A DNA stretch of 64,000 bases, taken from the NCBI GenBank assembly GCA_031551875.1, contig JAVBNA010000001.1, forward strand, positions 62,001 to 126,000, in the 5' to 3' direction. The stretch comes from JAVBNA01 sp031551875. GTDB lineage: Bacteria; Bacillota; Clostridia; Oscillospirales; Acutalibacteraceae. A program made the translations under genes and the position numbers. Shown here in pieces: positions 42,132-48,503 of the stretch (position 1 is its first letter; each line of letters starts with the position of its first letter). The notes beneath the pieces were generated by a model. It was not told the origin of the DNA, made no database searches, and was given only the letters and a program-made list of their open reading frames with translations.

Positions 42132-42293
42132 ATGATTGTGGAGAAGATGAAGGAAATAACTGAGCGTAATGTAAACATTGAAGAATTGACAGAAGCGGTG
42201 AACGGCAATGCCTTGTTGACAGGCCTGCCCCCTGTGGATATAGCAATTGTACTGCTAATGTCACTCGCTGAGCGCGTTGATGACAGCGCCTAG
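42132..42293 (+). CDS. 53-residue protein behind an SOS box, convergent with the repressor (candidate antirepressor)
   Basis: MIVEKMKEITERNVNIEELT at the start, ending SLAERVDDSA; an acidic, helical protein of 53 residues with no family I recognise. The ATG at 42132 follows TGGAGGAT. The last 33 bases overlap the 3' end of the CI-like repressor gene on the other strand. A gene that is induced by DNA damage and faces the repressor fits an antirepressor or an interfering transcript, as known from some SOS-induced prophages. This function is inferred only from position. Confidence 0.55.
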   Translation: MIVEKMKEITERNVNIEELTEAVNGNALLTGLPPVDIAIVLLMSLAERVDDSA

Positions 42294-42632
42294 TTTGCGC
42301 AGCAGTGTATCTAGCTGCTCGGCGCTCAGGTCTTCGCCCTCTTTTATCAGCCCGTGCTTGGTCAGTAATTGTTGCATTTGCGAATATGTAATAGGATTGT
42401 GGTTTTCCGGCTCGTTAGGATCATCGCTCAGTCCCATTAAATAAGATGGAGATACATTGAAATGATCAGCGAGCTTTTTGATGCTGCTCCTTTTTAGGTT
42501 CTGCACTTCGCCTTTTTCATACTTTCGTACCGCTGATTTTTGCACCCCAATTATTGCACCAAGCTCCTCTTGTGTCATTTTATGGCTCTCCCGCAGGGAT
42601 TTAATTCGTTCCCCCATGTCCACCATTATCAT
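42261..42632 (-). CDS. CI-like XRE-family repressor
   Basis: A 123-residue regulator. The N-terminal helix-turn-helix reads MGERIKSLRESHKMTQEELG, then AIIGVQKSAVRKYEKGEVQ, with LADHFNVSPSYLMGLSD typical of XRE repressors. There is no LexA-like peptidase domain, so induction would not occur by RecA-stimulated self-cleavage. The C-terminal half (about 75-123) is a short helical oligomerisation region. The ATG at 42632 follows GGAGGAAGG; longer in-frame codons run into the operator region. It is divergent from the Cro-like gene and surrounded by repeated AGTGTC operators. Confidence 0.85.
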   Translation of the reverse strand: MIMVDMGERIKSLRESHKMTQEELGAIIGVQKSAVRKYEKGEVQNLKRSSIKKLADHFNVSPSYLMGLSDDPNEPENHNPITYSQMQQLLTKHGLIKEGEDLSAEQLDTLLRKLGAVINALSE

Positions 42633-42646
42633 TCCTTCCTCCCTAT

Positions 42647-42775
42647 AGTGTCTTAACAATACCATATTCCTGCCATTGTTTCAACATATTTTTAAAAAAG
42701 TGTCTTAAGAGTTTACAAATGTGTTGACTTTACAAAAACAATATGCTAAGATGAGAGTGTCCTAAAAAGACACTC
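42647..42775. promoter_or_regulatory. Operator region of the element's genetic switch
   Basis: AGTGTCTTAA occurs at 42647-42656 and 42699-42708, and AGTGTCCTAA at 42756-42765; the last is part of the palindrome GAGTGTC-N7-GACACTC (42755-42775). A further AGTGTCTTAA is at 43026-43035 at the end of the Cro-like gene. The rightward promoter TTGACT (42724-42729), 17-base spacer with TGC, TAAGAT (42747-42752) lies directly before the palindrome, so a repressor bound there would block it. Confidence 0.65.
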
Positions 42776-42816
42776 TGTTTTTTATTCTGTTTTTTATAAG
42801 GAGGTGAACGGAGCGG

Positions 42817-43035
42817 ATGAACCGAAGCAAGCTACGTAGTAAAATGGCGCTACATGACGACACGGGCGGGATACTTGCCAGAGCCATAGGGATTTCGGAA
42901 AGCAGATTGTCAGCCAAAATCAACGAGACAAATGGTGCCGAATTTACCCAAAAAGAGATTGAGGCGATAAAAAAAAGGTATGACCTCTCCCCCGAAGAAA
43001 TTGACGAAATTTTTTTTGAGAAAAAAGTGTCTTAA
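42817..43035 (+). CDS. Cro-like DNA-binding protein
   Basis: A 72-residue protein with one helix-turn-helix: GGILARAIGISESRLSAKIN, followed by EFTQKEIEAIKKRYDLSPEE, which is typical of phage Cro-like/DUF739-type regulators. RBS AAGGAGGTG precedes the ATG. It is the first gene of the rightward operon and divergent from the repressor. Its last codons contain the fourth operator copy AGTGTCTTAA, which may serve the next gene. Confidence 0.75.
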   Translation: MNRSKLRSKMALHDDTGGILARAIGISESRLSAKINETNGAEFTQKEIEAIKKRYDLSPEEIDEIFFEKKVS

Positions 43036-43064
43036 TAGTACACTGACTTAAGGAGGCTTCCGCA

Positions 43065-43955
43065 ATGCGCAAAGCACAACCTGTCCACGATTCAGTCGTT
43101 GAGGGCTTCCCGCCCGTGCATGGTGGGATATTCCGCGTTGCGCCCGATGGAAGGGTTTATCGCTTACGACGTGACGGGCATTACGAGCTTACGCCGCAGC
43201 ACACGACATCGCGAGGCGGGAAGTATTTCGCGGTATCGTATGTCCGCGACGGAAAGCAGAAGAACTTTCTCGTTCACCGTCTTGTGGCAATGGCGCACAT
43301 ACCGAATCCCGAAAATAAGCCCGAAGTCAATCACAAGGACGGATACGGGCACAACAATAACGCCGAGAATTTGGAGTGGGCAACTCGAAAGGAAAACGTT
43401 GACCATGCTCTCAAGTCTGGCCTTATGCGCTCGCTGGAAACTAGGGGGATCCCATGTGCCGAGTGTGGCAGCCCTACGCTGTCGAAAGAATCGCTATGCA
43501 CAACCTGTAAGACCAAAAGGCGAATTGTCGAAAACACAGAAAAGCGAAGGGATGAGATTGCGCTTAAAATCCTTGACAGGGTGGATGTACTTTCAGAAAA
43601 GGATGTTGGCGACCGTCCAATTGAAATGCTCAAGCTGCGCGTTGCCGGGTTCACCCTTGCGGAGATTGGGCGCAGATACGGCCTAACCCGCGAACGCGTC
43701 AGGCAGATACTCGACACATCGCTTGAGATTCCGAGCGGAAAGAGGGTAATCACCGACGATCAAAGAAAGCTGTCCGAGTATGTGGCAGATAGGTGCTTTA
43801 ATGTTTCTGCCTTAGAAAGGCGGCTGGGCTTTGCGCCATCAAAGCTTTCCAGATCCCTTTCCCTAAAGGCCGCCATGGACGATGAGACGTTCAAAAAAGT
43901 ATCAGAATTTGTGGGATTCGCGGATCAACCAAATTGCGAGGAGAAGAGAGCATAA
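43065..43955 (+). CDS. HNH endonuclease-like protein with zinc ribbon and sigma-4-like HTH
   Basis: A 296-residue protein with an unusual layout. Residues 20-125 resemble an HNH homing endonuclease (FLVHRLVAMAHIPNPENKPE, VNHKDGYGHNNNAENLEWAT). Residues about 129-150 form a zinc ribbon (CAECGSPTLSKESLCTTC). Residues about 195-230 read FTLAEIGRRYGLTRERVRQI, as in sigma-70 region 4. The C-terminus (NVSALERRLGFAPSKLSRSL) may be another helix-turn-helix. The HNH part suggests DNA cleavage; the HTH parts suggest sequence-specific binding or a transcription role in the early operon. RBS AAGGAGGC precedes the ATG at 43065. Confidence 0.75.
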   Translation: MRKAQPVHDSVVEGFPPVHGGIFRVAPDGRVYRLRRDGHYELTPQHTTSRGGKYFAVSYVRDGKQKNFLVHRLVAMAHIPNPENKPEVNHKDGYGHNNNAENLEWATRKENVDHALKSGLMRSLETRGIPCAECGSPTLSKESLCTTCKTKRRIVENTEKRRDEIALKILDRVDVLSEKDVGDRPIEMLKLRVAGFTLAEIGRRYGLTRERVRQILDTSLEIPSGKRVITDDQRKLSEYVADRCFNVSALERRLGFAPSKLSRSLSLKAAMDDETFKKVSEFVGFADQPNCEEKRA

Positions 43956-44005
43956 AAAACCGCCCTCCGAAGAGGGCGGCAGAGAATGAAAGGGGTGGTG
44001 CGAAG

Positions 44006-44197
44006 ATGAAATATGCTACCGAGGTTTATTTACCAGATCATCCAATTGTAGGTCGGGTAGTGAAAGTTTCTTTTTCACTGGACGTCCACGATTGGAAAAT
44101 AATCGAAAAGTCACCTCAGTGGAAAAGGCTTTTGGATTTGGCTGAATGTCTCGAAAGACAAGAAACCCAGAAACTGAGGCAAGAGCAGGAATATTAA
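44006..44197 (+). CDS. Small hypothetical protein, antiparallel to the 44016-44558 gene (uncertain)
   Basis: A 63-residue open frame, MKYATEVYLPDHPIVGRVVK at the start and charged at the C-terminus. RBS AAGGGGTGG lies at moderate distance. It is almost completely antisense to the minus-strand gene 44016-44558, so one of the two is probably not translated. The minus-strand gene looks more protein-like; I give this one low weight. Confidence 0.3.
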   Translation: MKYATEVYLPDHPIVGRVVKVSFSLDVHDWKIIEKSPQWKRLLDLAECLERQETQKLRQEQEY

Positions 44198-44558
44198 TTG
44201 GAAACGAGAAGGAGTCGTACTTTCGCTGCTCAACAATCTCATCTTTTACCCGAATCGCCTTGCTGTACACCATGGCGGGAACAATGTCACACTCAAGGCG
44301 TATCCTCGCGTCAGATACTGAGATAAGAGATATTGCAATTGGTAAGCGCGATTTATTTTCAATGCTCAGGTGGAAAATATGAACGTCGACACGCAACTCG
44401 TACACATTAGCTTTTATACTCACCCTTTTCCGTTGGCGAACAAAGGCCATTATCCATGTAAGCGAAGACATGATAAAGGCCAAAACGGACACAAGCGCAA
44501 GCAATCGATCACGCGTAATTCCGATCCCGGAGAGCCAGTCAAAAAGTGCAATCAGCAT
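44016..44558 (-). CDS. Hypothetical protein with N-terminal membrane helix
   Basis: A 180-residue protein with a hydrophobic segment at about 18-38 (LLALVSVLAFIMSSLTWIMA) and a cytoplasmic or external beta-rich region (VYELRVDVHIFHLSIENKSR, LPIAISLISVSDARIRL). It resembles in style the many phage and accessory-genome membrane-anchored proteins with an Ig-like tail, but I cannot assign a family. It lies in the opposite direction to the early operon. Confidence 0.6.
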   Translation of the reverse strand: MLIALFDWLSGIGITRDRLLALVSVLAFIMSSLTWIMAFVRQRKRVSIKANVYELRVDVHIFHLSIENKSRLPIAISLISVSDARIRLECDIVPAMVYSKAIRVKDEIVEQRKYDSFSFPINIPALASVSGFLVFRDIQPNPKAFSTEVTFRLFSNRGRPVKKKLSLPDLQLDDLVNKPR

Positions 44559-44563
44559 CAGCC

Positions 44564-44908
44564 CTACCTCTTATTAATCCCTGCCAACTCGGCAATCTTG
44601 TTTCTGTGCTCGGTTACCTTTGCCACGTCTACACCATTAACGCCACCAATAAGCCGGCTACTTGCACCCAGCATTGCGGAGTCAAGCGAGAAGTAGGAGA
44701 AATCATCTCCGCTTTTGTCTATGTTCTCCATTTCCGCATTGATAATGTCTCGTGCTTCGTCCGCCGAAATCTCCCCGTCGATGTACTTATCCAGCGTGTT
44801 TACAGCGACTTTGGCAATTCGGGTGTTGTTGTCGTTTAGCCGTGACCCGCACCCCGCAAGGCAAAATGTAAGCGCTATGCACAAGATGATTGACAAAGTT
44901 TTTTTCAT
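44564..44908 (-). CDS. Hypothetical lipoprotein
   Basis: A 114-residue protein with a lipoprotein signal peptide MKKTLSIILCIALTFCLAGC, with lipobox LAGC (Cys20). The mature part is charged and helical (LDKYIDGEISADEARDIINA). Phage-like elements often carry such lipoproteins for superinfection exclusion, but there is no direct evidence for that here. The ATG at 44908 follows AGAAAGGAAC. It lies directly upstream of the 44016-44558 gene on the same strand. Confidence 0.65.
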   Translation of the reverse strand: MKKTLSIILCIALTFCLAGCGSRLNDNNTRIAKVAVNTLDKYIDGEISADEARDIINAEMENIDKSGDDFSYFSLDSAMLGASSRLIGGVNGVDVAKVTEHRNKIAELAGINKR

Positions 44909-44962
44909 AGCAATGTTCCTTTCTTCTTTACACAAATAGTTTGTTTTTTTGGAGGTGATGCG

Positions 44963-45064
44963 TTGCTTGAATTCTTAAAGGCTCTTGGGATCTTGGCCGT
45001 GACCTTCTTTATTGCCGGGTGTGTCGGGATCCTTCTGGGCAAGATCATCACTCAAACGGCCTGA
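44963..45064 (+). CDS. 33-residue hydrophobic peptide
   Basis: MLEFLKALGILAVTFFIAGC at the start, ending KIITQTA; one transmembrane helix. TTG start at 44963, 6 bases after GGAGGTG. It overlaps the 3' end of the convergent 45048-45362 gene by 17 bases. Probably a small membrane protein of the element; no family recognised. Confidence 0.45.
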   Translation: MLEFLKALGILAVTFFIAGCVGILLGKIITQTA

Positions 45065-45362
45065 ACTTTTTGGGACCGGCATACTTGGTTAAATCTACGT
45101 TTATGTCAAACCCTGTGATTAGGGCGGCTGATTTTCCGAAATTTTTAATCACAATATAGTTTTTCAGATCCTGAACGTATAAGGATGTCATGTAAATGGC
45201 GATATATGGGCGAGACTCTCCCTCAATCATCTTCGAGTTTTGGCGTAAGGTACAAACTGAAATAATGATTGACACCATTCCAACAAATAGGCTGGCAAGA
45301 ATCCCGACTGTTTGCACATAGTCGCTGGGCGTAAGTTCTTTAACTATATCCGCTATTGTCAT
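45048..45362 (-). CDS. Hypothetical membrane protein, possibly C-terminally truncated
   Basis: A 104-residue protein with one transmembrane helix (about 17-38, VGILASLFVGMVSIIISVCT) followed by RPYIAIYMTSLYVQDLKNYI and VIKNFGKSAALITGFDINVD. Proteins of this type normally continue for another 80-120 residues of beta-rich sequence, so this may be a truncated copy. It is not recognised further. Confidence 0.5.
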   Translation of the reverse strand: MTIADIVKELTPSDYVQTVGILASLFVGMVSIIISVCTLRQNSKMIEGESRPYIAIYMTSLYVQDLKNYIVIKNFGKSAALITGFDINVDLTKYAGPKKFRPFE

Positions 45363-45426
45363 GTCTATGCCTCCTCAAGTTAATTATTAATCCCGACTTA
45401 TCGGGAACGGGAATGGGGTGAAAGCG

Positions 45427-45567
45427 GTGTACGGACTTATTTTCCTACTGGTCACAGCAATCGTGTGCTTGATCCTTTTCAGGAAGCTCGACTTTGGCGG
45501 GTTTTGGGTTTACTTTGCTTGGGTTGCTTTTTGCCTCGTTGTAGGCGCTTTCGCTCTTTTGGGGTGA
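45427..45567 (+). CDS. 46-residue membrane protein
   Basis: Starts at GTG 45427 after GGGGTGAAA: MYGLIFLLVTAIVCLILFRK, then a second hydrophobic helix (VYFAWVAFCLVVGAFALLG). Two transmembrane segments. No family recognised; it sits among other tiny membrane proteins of the element. Confidence 0.45.
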   Translation: MYGLIFLLVTAIVCLILFRKLDFGGFWVYFAWVAFCLVVGAFALLG

Positions 45568-45678
45568 GGCGATTACAGAATTCCCTCCTCAAGTGTATTT
45601 ACCCCCATATTACCACAAAAAGAGAATTCATTCAACAAAAACCGCCCCCGCCTGAGGCGGAGAAAGGAGGACAACCGC

Positions 45679-45984
45679 ATGCCACGTAGAGCTCCTGTAA
45701 GGCCGTTTACCGACTGGGATGAAATCCCTGTAGTCTTTGATGCCGGAATCATGGCAAGGATTTCTGGGTACACCATAGAAACCGTAAAGAAAAAAACGCA
45801 ACTTGGCCAGCTTCCAGGCATCAAAACCTGTGAGGGTGAGGAGTGGAGATATGAAAAAACCACGGTCATGAATCATTACGGCGTTGACCCGATATCTTGT
45901 ATGTCGGAAAAACGGCTCAATGACTTTCTGTTCACCATCCAAAAAACGCTCTTAATCCTTTCGGAAAAACTTAACACCGCATAG
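45679..45984 (+). CDS. Excisionase/MerR-like helix-turn-helix protein
   Basis: A 101-residue protein. DEIPVVFDAGIMARISGYTI and ETVKKKTQLGQLPGIKTCEG follow the pattern of MerR/excisionase-type winged helix-turn-helix domains (HTH_17): a helix pair followed by a small wing and the phrase WRYEK. The C-terminus is a helix. It could be the recombination directionality factor of the element, though it is not beside the integrase, or a late regulator. RBS AGGAGGACAACC precedes the ATG. Confidence 0.6.
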   Translation: MPRRAPVRPFTDWDEIPVVFDAGIMARISGYTIETVKKKTQLGQLPGIKTCEGEEWRYEKTTVMNHYGVDPISCMSEKRLNDFLFTIQKTLLILSEKLNTA

Positions 45985-46024
45985 CTAATTCCATTTGGGA
46001 AAAGTTAAAAAAGGAGGTTACACC

Positions 46025-46225
46025 ATGAAAGCTATAGCCCGCATCATCTTCTATCTATACCTAACAATCGCCTGCGTACTGATCTACGCCCAGCTTCCCG
46101 TGATGATCAACTTCATCCCCGGCCATTTCTACGGCTTTGATCTATCCGCCAGTATATTGTTTGTGCCGATCCTCATTGCAGCGCTTGATCTTTACAGGTG
46201 GGACAAGCGAAAGGAGAAAATATGA
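46025..46225 (+). CDS. 66-residue membrane protein
   Basis: Two transmembrane helices (about 4-26 and 40-57) and a basic C-terminus DLYRWDKRKEKI. RBS AAAGGAGGTTACACC precedes the ATG at 46025. Its stop overlaps the start of the next small gene (ATGA). No family recognised. Confidence 0.6.
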   Translation: MKAIARIIFYLYLTIACVLIYAQLPVMINFIPGHFYGFDLSASILFVPILIAALDLYRWDKRKEKI

Positions 46226-46395
46226 CAAGGACAGTTAAAAATAGGCTGTGGTGGCTGTCTCTCGGCCTACTAATCGGTCTGATGCCGTACATATACCACT
46301 TGGCAGATTCGGCGCGGTACAGCCCCGGAGCGGGCAGTGAAGCCTTTATATTGCCCGCGCTGGTCGTGGCGTATTTTTGTAAAAAGTATTGGTAA
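46222..46395 (+). CDS. 57-residue membrane protein
   Basis: Hydrophobic segments at about 9-25 and 42-54, ending AYFCKKYW. The ATG overlaps the preceding stop by 4 bases, and GGAGAAA serves as ribosome-binding site. It precedes the repeat protein. No family recognised. Confidence 0.55.
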   Translation: MTRTVKNRLWWLSLGLLIGLMPYIYHLADSARYSPGAGSEAFILPALVVAYFCKKYW

Positions 46396-46414
46396 AAAAA
46401 GGAGGAAACACATA

Positions 46415-46828
46415 ATGAAAGGCACATTCTTTATAACTTTAGATTACTTAAAAAGCCTCAACGCATGGGGCTCCAGGCTGAGGGCATTTGAGAAGGAATT
46501 TCCGGACGGTGGCGAATATCAGACCGTATTGGACAAGTGCGCGGATGGCGGACAAATCGGGCTCAGCTTCGGAGCGTGGCTGTTACATAAGGTCGGACGC
46601 ACTGAGGATGTCCGAATGTACGATGAAACCGTCAATAGTCCGGAAAAACAAATCATTTTTGCCGGGCGGATTGAGTTTAAGTTCGGAGCGGCCGTAAAGA
46701 CGCTCATTGCTGGCTGGGGCATCAAGGCTGGCGAGGGCATCAAGGCTGGCGAGGGCATCAAGGCTGGCGAGGGCATCGAGGCTGGCGAGGGCATCGAGGC
46801 TGGCGAGGGCATCGAGGCTGGCAATTAA
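46415..46828 (+). CDS. Small protein with C-terminal hexapeptide repeats
   Basis: A 137-residue protein. Residues 1-95 are a globular part (MKGTFFITLDYLKSLNAWGS; LDKCADGGQIGLSFGAWLLH). Residues about 96-137 are hexapeptide repeats of the type GIKAGEGIKAGEGIEAGE, encoded by six 18-base DNA units. Such W/GIxAG repeats are known at the end of some phage and accessory-genome proteins and are expected to form a beta-helix turn stack. The repeat region overlaps the endolysin reading frame in another phase. RBS AAAGGAGGAAAC precedes the ATG. Confidence 0.6.
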   Translation: MKGTFFITLDYLKSLNAWGSRLRAFEKEFPDGGEYQTVLDKCADGGQIGLSFGAWLLHKVGRTEDVRMYDETVNSPEKQIIFAGRIEFKFGAAVKTLIAGWGIKAGEGIKAGEGIKAGEGIEAGEGIEAGEGIEAGN

Positions 46829-47447
46829 AACCTACAGCGTCAAAGCAGACGGAAACAAAAAACTCTCGACCAATTTCACTGTGCGCGAATTCGCATGTAA
46901 GGACGGCAGCGACAAGGTGTTGATTGACAGCAATCTGGTCAGCATTCTGCAAAACATCCGCAGCCATTTTGGCGCCGCGGTCAAGATCAATTCGGGGTAT
47001 CGCACCGCGTCGCACAATAAGGCGGTGGGCGGCGCTACCAATTCCAACCACATGAAGGGTATCGCTGCTGATATCGTTGTATCCGGCGTCGATGAAACAA
47101 AAGTTGCCCAGTATGCGGAATCCATCGGCGTCAAGGGCATCGGGCTGTACACAAAAAAGAACTTCACTCATGTCGACACCCGGACAAGCAAGTCTTTCTG
47201 GAAGAACACCGGCAGCGATGACAAGCCCGTATCCACGCATGGGGGCTACACTGAACCTACCACGACCCTCCGTGTCGGCTCAAAGGGGGACGGTGTGCGC
47301 TGGGTGCAGCAGAAGCTTAAAATCACGGTTGATGGCTCGTTCGGCCCCAAGACGGAAACGGCGGTGCGCACTTTCCAGCGGAGGAACAGTCTGGTGGCCG
47401 ATGGGGTTGTGGGGGCCAAGACGAAGGGAGCCTTGCAAAAAGAATAA
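46707..47447 (+). CDS. Endolysin: M15 peptidase with C-terminal peptidoglycan-binding domain
   Basis: The recognisable protein begins IKTYSVKADGNKKLSTNFTV (from 46824) and contains an M15A-type domain (about 115 residues: INSGYRTASHNKAVGGATNS, NHMKGIAADIVVSGVDETKV, TKKNFTHVDTRT with the metal-binding His and Asp) and a peptidoglycan-binding domain (LRVGSKGDGVRWVQQKLK, VDGSFGPKTETAVRTFQRRN). It cleaves the peptide part of the wall and pairs with the holin downstream. The only standard start in frame is TTG 46707, which would put six ASRLAR repeats before the domain; the codon ATT at 46824, overlapping the stop of the preceding gene, is an alternative. Confidence 0.85.
   Translation: MLAGASRLARASRLARASRLARASRLARASRLARASRLAIKTYSVKADGNKKLSTNFTVREFACKDGSDKVLIDSNLVSILQNIRSHFGAAVKINSGYRTASHNKAVGGATNSNHMKGIAADIVVSGVDETKVAQYAESIGVKGIGLYTKKNFTHVDTRTSKSFWKNTGSDDKPVSTHGGYTEPTTTLRVGSKGDGVRWVQQKLKITVDGSFGPKTETAVRTFQRRNSLVADGVVGAKTKGALQKE
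46718..46825 (+). repeat. Six tandem 18-bp units
   Basis: Unit GGCATCAAGGCTGGCGAG occurs three times (46718-46771) and GGCATCGAGGCTGGCGAG follows (46772-46807), the sixth unit ending in AAT (46808-46825). Eighteen bases keep both overlapping reading frames open, so copy number can change without a frameshift. Confidence 0.9.
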
Positions 47448-47503
47448 ATCTCCGTGTTTATAAATAGACTGAATTCTTCTTTTAATATTTAGGAGGTAAA
47501 GCC

Positions 47504-47749
47504 ATGGACATCAAAAACATATCAGCCGGCACGATCGCCCGCACCGCTGTGCTTCTGCTCACCTTGATCAACCAGGTGTTGACCATCCTCGGCTACTGTC
47601 CACTTGGCATCGAGGACGGACAGCTGGAGCTTCTGATCTCGACCGCTTGGACGATTGGCGCGGCCGTCTGGGGGTTCTGGAAAAACAATTCCTTCACCAG
47701 CGCGGCGCAGGCGGGGGATAATGTAATGAAGGGGCTGAAAAGCGAATAG
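47504..47749 (+). CDS. Phage holin, SPP1-type
   Basis: An 81-residue protein: MDIKNISAGTIARTAVLLLT, with two transmembrane helices (about 12-31 and 42-60) around ILGYCPLGIEDGQLELLIST, and a hydrophilic tail (TSAAQAGDNVMKGLKSE). This is the pattern of class II holins of the SPP1/phi-LC3 group. It opens the membrane for the endolysin encoded directly upstream. RBS AGGAGGTAAAGCC precedes the ATG. Confidence 0.85.
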   Translation: MDIKNISAGTIARTAVLLLTLINQVLTILGYCPLGIEDGQLELLISTAWTIGAAVWGFWKNNSFTSAAQAGDNVMKGLKSE

Positions 47750-47758
47750 ATATGAGGA

Positions 47759-47794
47759 AGCCCCTCCTGTGGCCGGTTAGCTGTGGGAGGGGCT
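47759..47794 (+). terminator. Terminator after the holin gene
   Basis: AGCCCCTCC (47759-47767) pairs with GGAGGGGCT (47786-47794), followed by GTTTTG. It ends the rightward lysis operon. Confidence 0.75.
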
Positions 47795-47800
47795 GTTTTG

Positions 47801-48010
47801 TTATATTCCGTCAAGAGCTTCGATCGCCGCTTGCAAGGCACAGACAATCTTGTCGTATCGCCCCGCCTGCTTACTGCAATCCCCGTAGTTTTCGCAAGCA
47901 AACCTATACTGCCCTTTTGCGGCAACCATCTGGCGCTTGAGCGTGTCGCGCTGCGATATCAGGTGAAGTGTAAGCTGCCGCTGGATCTCGTTAAATGTCA
48001 CGTCCGTCAT
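47801..48010 (-). CDS. Small helical hypothetical protein
   Basis: A 69-residue protein, MTDVTFNEIQRQLTLHLISQ at the start, helical and charged. The ATG at 48010 follows GGAGGGATT, better than the start 14 codons upstream. It is the second gene of a minus-strand pair. Similar short helical proteins are common in phage early regions; no function assigned. Confidence 0.5.
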   Translation of the reverse strand: MTDVTFNEIQRQLTLHLISQRDTLKRQMVAAKGQYRFACENYGDCSKQAGRYDKIVCALQAAIEALDGI

Positions 48011-48011
48011 C

Positions 48012-48329
48012 TCAAATCCCTCCGTTCTTTCTGCCGGGTTTTGCCGCCTCATACCGCTCGTAAGTTGCGTAAGCCTGATTTTGGAAATCTACCAGACATA
48101 AGCCAAAACAGTGTACCGCTACACCCATAACCGCTTGATATGCAGCCTTTGCGGCTGCAACCTTTTCGCTGTACTCGTTGATTTCGCGCTCATTAGCCTC
48201 CCGGTCGACGACCAACTCACAAATTTTGTCTTGATAGATCGCCCTTTCTTGAATGTGCCTGACAGCCTCTTGGATTAAATTGCGCCTAATATCTTCCCGA
48301 ACAACTTCTGGTGTATTGATGCTTATCAT
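48012..48329 (-). CDS. Helical hypothetical protein
   Basis: A 105-residue protein, MISINTPEVVREDIRRNLIQ at the start, with a long coiled-coil-like middle (REANEREINEYSEKVAAAKA). The start after GGAGGGC is chosen at 48329; other ATGs lie 2 and 5 codons upstream. It is followed immediately by the 69-residue gene. No family recognised. Confidence 0.5.
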   Translation of the reverse strand: MISINTPEVVREDIRRNLIQEAVRHIQERAIYQDKICELVVDREANEREINEYSEKVAAAKAAYQAVMGVAVHCFGLCLVDFQNQAYATYERYEAAKPGRKNGGI

Positions 48330-48387
48330 CTTCATGCCCTCCATAATCTTTTTGTTGGTATTTCCTTTTGTCTGTCTATATTGTAAT

Positions 48388-48485
48388 ACATGTACCCATA
48401 CATTTCAATTGACAAAGCCACCAAACATGTACCCATGTATTTGTGCATTTCTTACATGTACACATACAACTGTTTATGGTACAAT
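48388..48485 (+). promoter_or_regulatory. Operator repeats and promoter of the RHH gene
   Basis: ACATGTACCCATACAT (48388-48403), ACATGTACCCATGTAT (48425-48440) and ACATGTACACATACAA (48454-48469) are three copies of a partly palindromic ACATG...CATGT element. The promoter TGTACA (48457-48462), 17-base spacer ending TGG, TACAAT (48480-48485) overlaps the third copy. This arrangement suggests self-repression by the ribbon-helix-helix protein. Confidence 0.65.
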
Positions 48486-48503
48486 GTAGACGGAGGTGGA
48501 TTT

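Noticed and set aside
46718..46825. Tandem repeats considered as a CRISPR array
   Set aside because: Units are contiguous 18-bp coding repeats without spacers.
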